The position numbers were made by a program, and so were the translations under genes. From contig QKAV01000113.1 of NCBI GenBank assembly GCA_003247185.1, forward strand, positions 39,207 through 103,206: a stretch of 64,000 bases of DNA, written 5' to 3'. This DNA comes from Crocinitomicaceae bacterium (lineage in GTDB: Bacteria > Bacteroidota > Bacteroidia > Flavobacteriales_D > Crocinitomicaceae). The notes under the pieces are model-generated. The model ran no database searches, was not told the DNA's origin, and worked only from the letters and a program-made list of their open reading frames with translations. Positions 39,162 through 50,502 of the stretch are shown in pieces; the first letter of the stretch is position 1; every line of letters starts with the position of its first letter.

Positions 39162-40520
39162 TTATTTCAGGTTTTTTGGGATGGTGATTATAAATTCGGC
39201 ATATTCTCCCTCAACTGATTCAACTCTCATTGTGCCATGGTGCTCTTTGGCGATTATATCGTAACTTAACGACAAGCCCAGGCCTGTTCCCTGCCCTGGA
39301 GGTTTGGTAGTGAAAAACGGGTTGAACACTTTCTCCATTACCGACTGAGGTATTCCAAAACCGTTGTCTCTGATTCTGATCTCAATGTCAGCAGTCATAT
39401 TTTTGGTTTTGATAGTCAAAACAGGAAAGTAGGTATCTTTTAACTCTATTTTCTTCTTATTTGTTGAGTAGCAGGCATTATTGATAAGGTTGAGAAATAC
39501 CCTGCTGAGATTCTGCGGAATAGCATTGATCATTGCTATTGTCTGATCGTACTCAGATTCTATTTTAATATTGAAGCCCGGATCCTGTGCCCGCATACCA
39601 TGGTATCCCAGGTTAACATATTCGGCCAGCAGGGCATTGATGTCGGTTGGTAGAAGTTCAGCATGTTGTCCTCGTGCATGTAACAACATCCCTTTTATAA
39701 TGCTATCAGCCCGCTTGCCGTGTTCGTTAATCTTCAGTGCGTTGGAGTATATGTCTCCGGCTATTTCATCCAGATAGGTTTTGTCTTCAGTCTTTAGCTG
39801 GTTGTTTAGCTTATCGAGTGCCTGAGATAATTCTCCGGCGAGTTCAATTGTAAGTTCCGAAAAATTATTGACAAAGTTGAGCGGGTTTTTAATCTCATGG
39901 GCAATTCCGGCTGTAAGTTGTCCAAGGGCAGCCATCCGTTCAGATTCAACTAAAAGTGTTCTTGCTTTTTCCAGTTCAACTACCGATTGTTTTGTTTGTT
40001 CGGTCAGGTTTATTTTGGAAATAGCTGATGAAGCCATTCTGCATAGAGTTTCGAGGCAAAGGGCATCTAACCGTTCAAAGTAGTTTTTCTGGCTGTTCTG
40101 TATTGTAATTATGCCGTAAACACTGTTGTCGGTGAGTAAAGGACAACAGGCTATTGAGCCGGAAGGCCTGCTTATATCATTCGCTATGGTATCGTCGTTG
40201 TAATTTTCCGTCTGGACTTCGATATCATTGATAAGTAACGACCTTTTATTAACTGCACACCAAACAGGCAGGGAGTCATGGCGGGTAAGAGGCAGTTCAA
40301 CCAGAGGATTATCTCTGTTGTTTTCAGTATCTATGATACCAATCAGCTTTTGCTTTTCATTGTCAAGAGTATATAGTTGAAATCTGGAGCCGTTGAAAAG
40401 TGGTTGCGCCTGCTTCCTGATAACTTCATTCAATTGGGGTATATTATCGGCAAGGTTAAGCTGTTCTCCTGTTTCATTAAGATTACGTAGCCATTCTTCG
40501 CTGATTGCCCGGGTTCTCAT
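39162..40520 (-). CDS. GAF-domain sensor histidine kinase
   Basis: AHEIKNPLNFVNNFSEL H-box; NLINNACYST; GQGTGLGLSLSYDI. Confidence 0.93.
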   Translation of the reverse strand: MRTRAISEEWLRNLNETGEQLNLADNIPQLNEVIRKQAQPLFNGSRFQLYTLDNEKQKLIGIIDTENNRDNPLVELPLTRHDSLPVWCAVNKRSLLINDIEVQTENYNDDTIANDISRPSGSIACCPLLTDNSVYGIITIQNSQKNYFERLDALCLETLCRMASSAISKINLTEQTKQSVVELEKARTLLVESERMAALGQLTAGIAHEIKNPLNFVNNFSELTIELAGELSQALDKLNNQLKTEDKTYLDEIAGDIYSNALKINEHGKRADSIIKGMLLHARGQHAELLPTDINALLAEYVNLGYHGMRAQDPGFNIKIESEYDQTIAMINAIPQNLSRVFLNLINNACYSTNKKKIELKDTYFPVLTIKTKNMTADIEIRIRDNGFGIPQSVMEKVFNPFFTTKPPGQGTGLGLSLSYDIIAKEHHGTMRVESVEGEYAEFIITIPKNLK

Positions 40521-41316
40521 GTTTGTCAGTGTTTACTTTAATTGAGTATAGGTTAGCGGTAGTCAGAGTTGACTATTTCTGTATTCATAACACCTGATAA
40601 TTGGTGGCTCAAGGACTGATCAGTCTTAACCTTCAATTTGCATGCACAATGATTAGAAATCATAAGACATTGCTTGTTGGTTGTGCGTACTTGATAATAT
40701 TCTGTATGGAATACCTGGCGTGGTATTTATATTGAATGTATTGCATGTGAATTCGATTCGAGTTGAGAATGGGCACCGGTATCGGGAAGATAGAGTGTCC
40801 GGGGAATTACACCCATGAAACATCTCCTTTCTGACCGGAGTTCTAGCACTTCCATAGTTACAAAGATAGTCGGTTTTGTCAAAAAACGTTAGCGAATTCA
40901 AATGGAATCAAAGAAAGGAGGCAAAACAACAGGAGATACATTCTTTAATTAAGAAAAGGGAAATTGATATTTCTGCAAAGGTATTCCTGAGAATTTATAG
41001 AGAAAAGGAGTAATCATCCCTTAAAATTATAATGAGTAAAGGTTGCCGGGATTCTGCCGGTAGGGAAAGTTCTTTCAGGAACCTGCCACCATATTGTATA
41101 ATTATGACGTAGAATTAAGAGTATTAACAATATATCGAAATCCTTTCTGGGTCATAATCTGGAAAGCTGCAACCATAGCCAGGCTATTCTTTTTTGGTCA
41201 AAGTTCCTTATTGATTATGTAAGAAAATGGAAGAAATGAAATGGTTAATTTCCTTCCAGTCTATAGTTTTTTTTTGTGAGGTAGTCTGGTAAGCAGGAAG
41301 GGTTAACCTGTTACAA

Positions 41317-42981
41317 TCAGTCTTTTTTCACCTTCTTCCAGATTGATTCTATCTCTTCCAAAGATTTTCCCTTTGTTTCCGGAACAAATTTCCAGATAAA
41401 TAGAGCTGCAAGAATGCTCATCACTCCATAGATCCAGTATGAAAAACCATGATTGAACAAGCCCGTGAGCATTGTATTATCATTCATCATTGGAAATGTC
41501 CATGATACAATCAGGTTAGCAATCCATTGTGCTGCAACAGCAACCGACATGGCACCCCTGGTGGAATTAGGGAATATCTCGGAAAGGAGAACCCATGTAA
41601 TCGGGCCCCAGCTCATGGCAAAAGAGGCGACGTAGAAAAGCATGCAGAGTAATGCTACGATACCTGTAGAGCCGAGGTAAAATGAGAACCCCAGTGCAAT
41701 CATACTGAAGGCCATACCCAATGCACCTGTAATCATAAGTGGTTTGCGCCCCAAGCGATCAACAGTCATGATAGCTAGGACTGTAAAAGCCAGATTAATC
41801 ACACCTACAATGATGGTTTGCAATAGAGAGGAATCGGTAGAGGCTCCCATGTTTCGGAAGATGTTGGCGGCATAGTAAAGTACTACGTTTATCCCTACAA
41901 ATTGCTGGAAAACTGAAAGAAGTATACCAATAATAATGACGGCAGTACCGAAAGAGAACCATGGGACGCGTTTCTCGTGGAGTGTCCCTTTGATTTCATT
42001 AAGAATAGTTGATGCACGATCACTTCCAGAGACTTTAATTAATACCGAAATGGCCTCATCTTCTCTGTTTTTCATAACCAGAAAACGGGGGGTCTCAGGA
42101 ACGAAGATTAATAGTCCCAGGAAGATAGAAGCCGGTATAATTTCTGATAAAAACATCCAGCGCCATCCTTCATTGGTAAGCCATTGTTCATCGCCACCCC
42201 TGGCAATGAAATAGTTAACGAAGTATATTACCAACATTCCGAAGATGATCGCGAACTGGTTGAAAGATACCAGTTTTCCTCTTATACCAGCAGGAGCAAT
42301 TTCTGCGATATACATTGGTGAAATCATAGAAGCTATCCCAACCCCAATTCCACCAATGATCCGGTAAAAGACAAAGGTAAATACGTCTTCAAGCCCTGGT
42401 AATCTAAATAATTCTGGTCGCCATGTACCAATTGCCGATATTGATAACAAGATTGCAGATGCAATCAATCCCTTTTTTCGTCCCCATGATTTGGAAATGA
42501 ATCCAGCAGATGCACCTCCTATGATACAACCTACCAATGCGCTCGAGATGACGAATCCTTTAACCGAATCGGCCCAACTTTTAAGTTCTGCAGTAGTTTG
42601 AGCTACAGGTCCTGAGAAATAGTTCAGTGTCCATACAATCAGAATGATGAAAATTAACCCCCCGGCAATTGCCCCCCTCCTGAAAGAACCTGTAAGCCTG
42701 AAAAGCTGCATTGTGATGATGATAGCAATCAGGTAGAAAGAAACAGAAACAAACCACTTGTATTGAGTCACCAGATTTAGCGCATAGAGATGAAAATCGG
42801 GATTCAGGATATTATGGATGTAGAAGTCGACCAGTGATTTTTCTGCCCCATTGATCACAGCGGTGTCATAACCAAAAAGTAATCCTCCCAATGTAGCTAC
42901 GAGGGTAAGGGCTACAATATATGCACGGTTTCCTTTTCCTGTTGATTTTTCTTTCATGACTTGTAAATTATTTATTATCAA
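41317..42981 (-). CDS. xylE: sugar-porter MFS transporter, D-xylose transporter-like
   Basis: GGLLFGYDTAVINGA, RIIGGIGVGIASMISPMYIAEIAP, PETKGKSLEEIE; operon with xylA/xylB. Confidence 0.88.
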   Translation of the reverse strand: MIINNLQVMKEKSTGKGNRAYIVALTLVATLGGLLFGYDTAVINGAEKSLVDFYIHNILNPDFHLYALNLVTQYKWFVSVSFYLIAIIITMQLFRLTGSFRRGAIAGGLIFIILIVWTLNYFSGPVAQTTAELKSWADSVKGFVISSALVGCIIGGASAGFISKSWGRKKGLIASAILLSISAIGTWRPELFRLPGLEDVFTFVFYRIIGGIGVGIASMISPMYIAEIAPAGIRGKLVSFNQFAIIFGMLVIYFVNYFIARGGDEQWLTNEGWRWMFLSEIIPASIFLGLLIFVPETPRFLVMKNREDEAISVLIKVSGSDRASTILNEIKGTLHEKRVPWFSFGTAVIIIGILLSVFQQFVGINVVLYYAANIFRNMGASTDSSLLQTIIVGVINLAFTVLAIMTVDRLGRKPLMITGALGMAFSMIALGFSFYLGSTGIVALLCMLFYVASFAMSWGPITWVLLSEIFPNSTRGAMSVAVAAQWIANLIVSWTFPMMNDNTMLTGLFNHGFSYWIYGVMSILAALFIWKFVPETKGKSLEEIESIWKKVKKD

Positions 42982-43005
42982 AGGGTGTTGTGCGTTTGTT
43001 AGGAG

Positions 43006-44334
43006 TTAGATATAAAAGTTAATAAGTTGTTCAAATAATTCCTGACGTCCGCTGATTTGTTTTGGTTCTCCATTTATTAACGCCAGTTCACGCAGGTCTT
43101 CTAGTGTCAGCTTTCCTTCTTCAAAAGCTTTTCCATGTGAAGTGTCGAATGAAGCATACCTTTCAGTACGAAGTTTCAGATAGTCCGACTCATTAAGTAT
43201 CTTGTCAGCTGCAAGTAATGCCCTGGCGAAGGCATCCATTCCGCAAATGTGAGCGATGAAGATATCTTCCATATCCGTAGAGTTTCTTCTGGTTTTGGCA
43301 TCGAAGTTGATTCCTCCGGTTTTAAATCCCCCAGCTTCAAGAATCACGAGCAGGGCTTCGGTGAGCTCATATACATTTACGGGGAACTGATCAGTATCCC
43401 AGCCGTTTTGGTAATCGCCCCTGTTTGCATCAATACTTCCCAGTAATCCAGCGTCAGCAGCTACCTGAAGGTCATGCTGGAAGGTATGCTGCGCCAGTGT
43501 TGCATGATTTACTTCAATGTTTAGTTTGAAGTCCTTATCAAGTCCGTATTGGCGAAGGAATCCTACTACCGTAGCCGCATCGAAGTCATACTGGTGTTTC
43601 GATGGCTCCATGGGTTTGGGTTCTATCAGGAAGGTACCCTGCCATCCTTGTGTACGGGCATAGTCACGGGCTTTGGTCAGAAACATGGCCATATGTTCGA
43701 TTTCACGTTTCATATTGGTGTTTAACAAACTCGAATACCCTTCACGACCTCCCCAGAAGACATAATTTTCCCCTCCAAGGGCGATAGTAGTATCGAGCGC
43801 GTTTTTTACCTGAACTCCTGCCCATGGCAATACATTGAAGTCCGGATTAGTCGCTGCGCCATTCATATATCTTTTGTGAGAAAAGAGATTGGCTGTTCCC
43901 CATAGCAGTTTTATTCCTGATTCTTCCTGCTTTTGGAGGGCAAATGAGGACATGGATTGGAGTCGTCTTTCAGATTCTAAAATATTATCGGCCTCTTCAA
44001 TCAAATCATAGTCATGAAAGCAATAAAAAGGTATTCCGATTTTTGTCATGAATTCAAAAGCCGCATCCATCTTGTATTTTCCACGTGAGATGGCATCAAC
44101 ACCATCAAACCATGGGAATGATTTGGTTGCTGAACCAAAAGGATCGCTTCCATTACCTCCCAATGTATGCCAATAAGCCATGGCAAACCTGAAAAGGTCT
44201 TTCATGGTTTTGCCACCTATTCGTTGATTCTCGTTGTAATATCTGAATGCAAGCGGATTCTTTGATTCGCTTCCTTCGAATTTAACTTTTCCAATGCCGG
44301 GAAAAAATTCCCTGGGTCCTCTAACAATTGTCAT
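43006..44334 (-). CDS. xylA: xylose isomerase
   Basis: [34 protein letters not shown]. Confidence 0.97.
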   Translation of the reverse strand: MTIVRGPREFFPGIGKVKFEGSESKNPLAFRYYNENQRIGGKTMKDLFRFAMAYWHTLGGNGSDPFGSATKSFPWFDGVDAISRGKYKMDAAFEFMTKIGIPFYCFHDYDLIEEADNILESERRLQSMSSFALQKQEESGIKLLWGTANLFSHKRYMNGAATNPDFNVLPWAGVQVKNALDTTIALGGENYVFWGGREGYSSLLNTNMKREIEHMAMFLTKARDYARTQGWQGTFLIEPKPMEPSKHQYDFDAATVVGFLRQYGLDKDFKLNIEVNHATLAQHTFQHDLQVAADAGLLGSIDANRGDYQNGWDTDQFPVNVYELTEALLVILEAGGFKTGGINFDAKTRRNSTDMEDIFIAHICGMDAFARALLAADKILNESDYLKLRTERYASFDTSHGKAFEEGKLTLEDLRELALINGEPKQISGRQELFEQLINFYI

Positions 44335-45818
44335 GATTTATGTAAATTTTTGGTTAGGAGTAATTCCCAATCTATGTAACTCTTTTTAATAAGGTCAACA
44401 TCATTTGATGGTCTGATTGTCTCCACAGATTGAAGCCCTTTGAAAGCAGACTCCATATGTCTATAGATACCCGTACCTATTCCTGCCCCTCTTGCCGCTC
44501 CCTGCGCTCCATCGGTATTGAATAATTCAATTGTAGCACCGGATATGTTGGCTAAGGTTTCGGCGAAGATTCGACTTTGGAACATATTTGTTTTTCCCGC
44601 CCTGATGACCTGGATGCCTACACCCATATTCTGCATAATCTGCATACCATACCAAAAGGCAAAAGCAATTCCTTCCTGGGTAGCTCTGAAGAGGTGTGCT
44701 TTACCATGTATATTAAAGTTAAGATTATGCATGCTGCAATTTATGTCCTGATTTCCCAGCATTCGTTCAGCACCATTGCCAAAAGGTAACACAAGTAATC
44801 CATCGCTTCCGGCTTCGATTTGGGAAGCCTTCTCGTTGATTGTCTGATAACTTAATCCATCACCGGCAATTTTCCGAACCCAGGAATTGAGAATACCGGT
44901 TCCATTAATACAAAGTAGAACGCCATTCCGAATAGCCTCAGGTTGGCTGTTTACATGCACGAAGGTATTAACTCGCGACCCGGGATCAACTGCCACATTA
45001 TCAGTAACACCATATATAACACCCGAGGTTCCAGCTGTCGCTGCTACTTCACCCGGGAAAAGCACATTGAGCGAGAAGGCATTGTTGGGCTGGTCACCTG
45101 CACGGTAACAAACCGGAGTATCTGGAGCCAATCCTGTGGCTTTTGCAGCATCGGCAGTAATACTTCCCTGATGACTAAAGGTGTCTGTCAGTTTGGGTAA
45201 AACATCCGGGTTGATGCCATAATGGTTGAGCAGAAAGCCGGCTGTATTTTGTTCCTTAAAATCCCACATTACTCCCTCCGACAGACCAGAGATAGTAGTC
45301 CTGATAATTCCGGTTAATTTCATTGCGATAAAGTCACCGGGGAGCATGATCTTATGTATACGGCTATATATATCCGGCTCATTATCTTTTACCCATTTCA
45401 GTTTTGAAGCAGTGAAGTTTCCGGGTGAGTTGAGCAGATGTGTAAGGCATTTTTGTGTCCCAATCTGCTGAAAGGCTTTGCTGCCCGTTTCCACAGCTCG
45501 GCTGTCGCACCATATTATTGCATTTCGTAATACGTTATGCTCTTTATCAACACAAACTAATCCATGCATTTGGTAAGAAATTCCAATCGCCTTAATTTCA
45601 GATGCCTTTATATTGGCATTTTGCATAACCTGATTAATGGCACTCTTGGTGAATTGCCACCATTGTTCCGGATCCTGTTCAGCCCATCCGGCACGTATCG
45701 CGATGATTCCCATTTCTGTTTCCGGCACCTGTGCCGAAGAACAACAAGTGCCTGTATTTATATCGATTATGGAAGCTTTGATTGATGAACTACCAATATC
45801 CAGGCCTAACAGATACAT
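44331..45818 (-). CDS. xylB: xylulokinase (FGGY family)
   Basis: [16 protein letters not shown], overlaps the xylA start. Confidence 0.93.
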   Translation of the reverse strand: MYLLGLDIGSSSIKASIIDINTGTCCSSAQVPETEMGIIAIRAGWAEQDPEQWWQFTKSAINQVMQNANIKASEIKAIGISYQMHGLVCVDKEHNVLRNAIIWCDSRAVETGSKAFQQIGTQKCLTHLLNSPGNFTASKLKWVKDNEPDIYSRIHKIMLPGDFIAMKLTGIIRTTISGLSEGVMWDFKEQNTAGFLLNHYGINPDVLPKLTDTFSHQGSITADAAKATGLAPDTPVCYRAGDQPNNAFSLNVLFPGEVAATAGTSGVIYGVTDNVAVDPGSRVNTFVHVNSQPEAIRNGVLLCINGTGILNSWVRKIAGDGLSYQTINEKASQIEAGSDGLLVLPFGNGAERMLGNQDINCSMHNLNFNIHGKAHLFRATQEGIAFAFWYGMQIMQNMGVGIQVIRAGKTNMFQSRIFAETLANISGATIELFNTDGAQGAARGAGIGTGIYRHMESAFKGLQSVETIRPSNDVDLIKKSYIDWELLLTKNLHKS

Positions 45819-46028
45819 TTGAATTGATTTATTTATTATTGAAATTCAAAGATTCAAAGAATTTTGGAATAATCAATTGCATTTTCCGGTTCAAAGGAGA
45901 ATTTCTTAAGAAATAGAGATAATGTAACTATTTTACTCACGGCAATTCATTTGAACAAGTGAATGCCCCTGAATTTTTACTGGTTGTAAACCAATATAGA
46001 TATTTAGTCTTTTTTATCTTTATAAGGT

Positions 46029-47795
46029 TTATAGAACAATACACTTTTGTGTTATGGCCCCTGAGTTTGTAGAAAGCTTTATGAAATAGATTCCAGGGGG
46101 AAAAGAGGTAGCATTGAATTTTACTGAGTGACGACCGGAGGCCATTTTATCTTGTAAAAGTGTCTCCACTTTACGGCCAAAAGTATCATAAACTGAAAGA
46201 TCAACTAAACAAGGATATTGAAGGTGATAGTTGATTGTTGTTGGCTGAGAAAGAGGATTCGGTGAAATGGCTTCCAAGAAAAATTCTTTTCCGCTTTCTG
46301 GCGGTATTTCAAGTCCGGCAGTTGCTTTCAGTATCTTAAGGGCATAAAGGAGTTCAACATCAAGACTGTCGATGTAAAGCTGATTGATAACGGTATCGTT
46401 AACAGGAACCCGTATATCAGGGCTGACGCCTCCGGTCATTGTTGAATCACTGTCAAGCTGAATAAGGTCGTTTTCATTCATAGAGACTCCATAGGGATAT
46501 CTGACGTAGAAATCAGATGGTGGTGGGAAGAAGTAATGAGCCCTTTCAACCAGGGCAAATGATCCATTTGTACCATGAAAGCCGATAGTTTTGCAATTGG
46601 GTAATTTATGCAACATCATTGGGATACCTTCTCCTGAACTAATACTGCGGGGGCCTACAAGTACCATGACAGGTTTGTTGAACAGCATTCCCTGCGGTTC
46701 AGTATATAAAATACCTGGAGCGTATTGAGCATTGGTATCAAATTCCATCGTTTGCGGGTTGAAATGGGGGATTCGTAAAGGCCACCTTTCTAAGGAATCG
46801 GTATCCGGATTATACCAACTTTGTTTCTCATACAGGGAGTTCTGATCATAGAAGAATCCGGCTATTGCAGCGGCAAGGGCATCGTAGCCTCCTGTGTTGA
46901 TTCTGAAATCGAGTATCAGTCCCGGAGCATCGTTGGCAATAAATCCTCCCAGCGCATCTCTGAATGCTGTATAGATTTTCGCTACAGCAGCTTCATTGCC
47001 ATACAAGCTGTTAACCTTAATATACCCATAACCTCCAGTCAGAGCGGAGGAGGTTACTTCAGGAGCTGGTTCAGAGGGAAATAGTGACGTCTGGTCAAAT
47101 GTAGCATATCCGTCGTCAACAGCCTTGAGTACTGTTATTATTGGTGTTGAGGAACCCCTGTTAATGAACTTGACTTTCATATTTGTTCCAACTGGTGCTC
47201 TTCCGATTAATCGGTTCTGATTCATTTTTCTAAACTCCCTGGTGGCAGGTACAAGATCAGCCCAACGGGTAGAGACAGTATCCAATACACCTTGTATAGG
47301 CTGGTCATTAATTTCCAGTACTTCAGCCCCAAATTGCATTCCTGCCAGTTTCGCTGGAGAACCGTCATTGACTAACCGAACCAGGATACGGTTATCATCG
47401 GTCTCAATGACTGTGAAGCCATAGCTACCTCCAATCTCTCTGAAACGGGCTGCTGCCCTGATGGCATTCCAACCGTGTCTGACATTGGTATGACCATCAT
47501 GAATGGCGTCAATGTAGGAAGCCATTGCAATATAGAAAGCAATGGAATCACCGGTTACAGAAGCGGAAATAATTTTTGGTCTGATTGCCCCATTTAATGA
47601 GTCCCAATCGATTGCTTTCCAGCGCCCCATGGGGTAATAAACTGAGAAAACCTGATGCATGGAATCGAAAGCGTGGACAAATCCATTGATTTGAGCAGGA
47701 GAATTACTAATAAGCAACAACAGGAAGCTTACCAAAGTGATTGTTTTTTTTACTTGTGTGGTAATCATTGTTAGTTTTTTTGAAAGCGTAAACAA
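46029..47795 (-). CDS. S41 C-terminal-processing-like peptidase with T9SS type A sorting domain
   Basis: LILDFRINTGG and ISSGEG; C-terminal ISPNPLSQPTTINYHL...GIYFIKL...KCIVL. Confidence 0.85.
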   Translation of the reverse strand: MFTLSKKLTMITTQVKKTITLVSFLLLLISNSPAQINGFVHAFDSMHQVFSVYYPMGRWKAIDWDSLNGAIRPKIISASVTGDSIAFYIAMASYIDAIHDGHTNVRHGWNAIRAAARFREIGGSYGFTVIETDDNRILVRLVNDGSPAKLAGMQFGAEVLEINDQPIQGVLDTVSTRWADLVPATREFRKMNQNRLIGRAPVGTNMKVKFINRGSSTPIITVLKAVDDGYATFDQTSLFPSEPAPEVTSSALTGGYGYIKVNSLYGNEAAVAKIYTAFRDALGGFIANDAPGLILDFRINTGGYDALAAAIAGFFYDQNSLYEKQSWYNPDTDSLERWPLRIPHFNPQTMEFDTNAQYAPGILYTEPQGMLFNKPVMVLVGPRSISSGEGIPMMLHKLPNCKTIGFHGTNGSFALVERAHYFFPPPSDFYVRYPYGVSMNENDLIQLDSDSTMTGGVSPDIRVPVNDTVINQLYIDSLDVELLYALKILKATAGLEIPPESGKEFFLEAISPNPLSQPTTINYHLQYPCLVDLSVYDTFGRKVETLLQDKMASGRHSVKFNATSFPPGIYFIKLSTNSGAITQKCIVL

Positions 47796-48407
47796 GCTAT
47801 TTACAATTTGATGATAAGAAGCGTGTAAAAGATGGTTTCAGATCATGTTCAACTGACTCGGGGTGTAAATCCGTAAATTCAAAAGTTAGGATGTTATTGG
47901 AATAATTGCTGAATCGGCATCTTCACGTTGATCACCGATTTATCCACTTCTGTCGTAATCACAATTGACAAGATTAACATGAAATGTATCATGTATTATA
48001 TAGATAGCGAATACTGCTCTGATTGATTTTAGTTTCAGCATTGGTTTATGTCTGTCTTTCTATATCTGAAACAGTAATTTTTATTATCAGGAAAGGAACA
48101 ATACCAGTTTATTGAATTCAGAAGGAGTTGACCTAGTTTAGTTAGAAATGTTGATTATCAATATGAGTTCAGTCTTGTATTTCCAGATAACAGAATGGTT
48201 AGTATAAAAACAATTATTTAACCTATCAGATCATAATAATGATTGAAACTGGATCTTATCTTCAGAAGAATCTACATGTTGATTACCTTTTCTGGCTCTT
48301 GTGCTGTCTGTTTATTATTTAATGAAATTCTCTGATCAGGGTTTACGGTGTAAATATACACTGAATTCAAAAACAGATGATATAATACAACCAGCTTGTT
48401 TTTATCC

Positions 48408-49454
48408 TCATTGTCGGTCAATTTTTAAGGTCAGGTACTTGATAGTTGACCTGTTGTATGTGTATGACAGGTGTACGATACCATCGCTCGATTGAATAAT
48501 TGCTGGATAGCTGAATTCACCTTTGGGTTGATCCTCGATTCTCAACTCTTCATTCCAATTTTTACCGTCCTCCGAAATTATAAGGGAAAGGTGGTTGCGC
48601 CCATTCCACCAATCCCTGCCACTTGTGTCGGGATTAGCAACTAATACCTGCAATCCATTTTTAAGGGTAATTGCATCGATACCGGAATTGGGATTGGGGA
48701 TCGTGCTCCTTTGAAGAGATGACCAGTTCAAACCATCATCACTTGAGAAGCTCTCCATGATAAAGTTCTGGTTACTTCGGCAAAGAGCCTGAAGGGTACC
48801 GTCAGGATGTACTATAATTGAAGGCTGAATAACCCTAGCGGTATTAGCTGTATCGACCGGGACAATTGTCCATGTTTTTCCATGATCTTCCGAACGTTCA
48901 ATAAAAACCATCCATCGGTCAGGTGTTTCAATACTGGATGGATTAAGCCATGTTCCCGCCGGTGTAATAATGGGTTTGTTCTTCGCAGGCCCTAACAAAG
49001 GATGAATCGGCGTTGGCTTACTCCAATTTTGGCCGTTGTCGTGAGATGTGACCATCATTCCAGTCCATTCGCGTGGTGTTGGTCCTTCTTTGTAGTAGAG
49101 GTAAATTGTTGAGTCTCCAGGGTGGAAAAATACTGGATTCCAACAAGGTAATGAAGTTGTTGTGTTATCACTTCCGCATATTAGCTTTTCCGGGTGACCC
49201 CAAATGTCGTTTTTTTTTACTGCGCTCCAGATACAAACATCAGATGCACCTTCATAACTGCCACCAAACCAACCTGCGATTATGTCTCCTTTCCCGTTTT
49301 CAGTCAAAGTTGATGCATGGCATTGCTTGAAGGAAGCTTCCTGAAAGATAAATTCACTTGTGAGAACAACCACCTGGTATGGCTTCTGAGCTGATATGAT
49401 ATGTGAAATCAGCAAGCAGGAAATGAGGTTGAAGATAGTCGTGATTAAACGCAT
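48408..49454 (-). CDS. exo-alpha-sialidase / BNR-repeat protein
   Basis: Asp boxes SHDNGQNWSKP, SEDHGKTWTIV, SSDDGLNWSS, SEDGKNWNE. Confidence 0.88.
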   Translation of the reverse strand: MRLITTIFNLISCLLISHIISAQKPYQVVVLTSEFIFQEASFKQCHASTLTENGKGDIIAGWFGGSYEGASDVCIWSAVKKNDIWGHPEKLICGSDNTTTSLPCWNPVFFHPGDSTIYLYYKEGPTPREWTGMMVTSHDNGQNWSKPTPIHPLLGPAKNKPIITPAGTWLNPSSIETPDRWMVFIERSEDHGKTWTIVPVDTANTARVIQPSIIVHPDGTLQALCRSNQNFIMESFSSDDGLNWSSLQRSTIPNPNSGIDAITLKNGLQVLVANPDTSGRDWWNGRNHLSLIISEDGKNWNEELRIEDQPKGEFSYPAIIQSSDGIVHLSYTYNRSTIKYLTLKIDRQ

Positions 49455-49511
49455 TGGTCGTTATAGTCTGATAATTGTAATAAACTGTCTTCCGGGAAAC
49501 AAGCCATTGGA

Positions 49512-50306
49512 TTATTTTCCGAGGCGCAGGATTTTAAAAGCTCCCTGAGTTACAAGTCCGAAGATTATTGTTCCGACAATCAGATCCGGTATAACAGAGT
49601 TTAACGCAAAAACAAGCAAACCGGCGATGATAATTCCAATATTTGCAATAACATCGTATGATGTGAAGATCATGCTTGCTTTCATGTGGGCTTCATCCTT
49701 ATGGTCCGACTTTTGTAATAATAAAAGACAGGCTGCATTGGCAATTAAAGCTAAAAATGAAACAAGTATCATAGTGTTGAAGTCGGGGAGTTGCTCTTTG
49801 CTTAAAAATCTTCTGATCACTTCAATGTATCCCAGAAGTGCCAGGAAGAGCTGGAAATATCCTGCTAACCTTGCTACTTTTTTCTGTCTGATCAGATTCC
49901 TACCAACAGCTAAAATGCTAATTCCATATACGAAAGCATCGGCAAGCATGTCGAGGCTGTCGGCCACAAGTCCCATTGATCTGGAGATGAGTCCTGTTGT
50001 AGCTTCAATCAGGAAAAAGCCAAGGTTAATGGCAAAAACAGTCCATAAAACTCTTTTCTGATTTGATGGCTTGTCAAATGTGAGTTTATCCGTCTTCTCC
50101 GTTGAAATGATTTTACTGCCGAAATTTAACTCCTGAAGAGCGTTTTCGATTTCTTTTAGCCCGCCATCATGATAAACAGACAACCCTCTGTTTGCGATAT
50201 CAAATTCAAGATTTTCAATCTCCGGGATGCTATCGAGTTTCATTCGGATTATTCTTTCTTCAGAAGGACAATCCAACTTTGAAATATAAAAAAGGGTTTT
50301 ATCCAT
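49512..50306 (-). CDS. cation diffusion facilitator-like transporter with N-terminal HMA-like domain
   Basis: GLVADSLDMLADAFVYGISI; N-terminal LDCPSEERIIRMKL. Confidence 0.8.
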   Translation of the reverse strand: MDKTLFYISKLDCPSEERIIRMKLDSIPEIENLEFDIANRGLSVYHDGGLKEIENALQELNFGSKIISTEKTDKLTFDKPSNQKRVLWTVFAINLGFFLIEATTGLISRSMGLVADSLDMLADAFVYGISILAVGRNLIRQKKVARLAGYFQLFLALLGYIEVIRRFLSKEQLPDFNTMILVSFLALIANAACLLLLQKSDHKDEAHMKASMIFTSYDVIANIGIIIAGLLVFALNSVIPDLIVGTIIFGLVTQGAFKILRLGK

Positions 50307-50502
50307 GCGGCGGTTTCAATTCTTTAGAATTTGCAACTTGTGTTGCCATGCATCGATGAATTTTGTCATCACCGGTAAGAACCGTTTAATTGCCTCGGTT
50401 TCTTATTTAATTATGACAATTCCACAACTCTTGTTCATTGTTCCGTTATGATCGAACCGGAATCATTGATTGTTAAAGCAGGTTCAGTGTAAGTGCTAAA
50501 GA

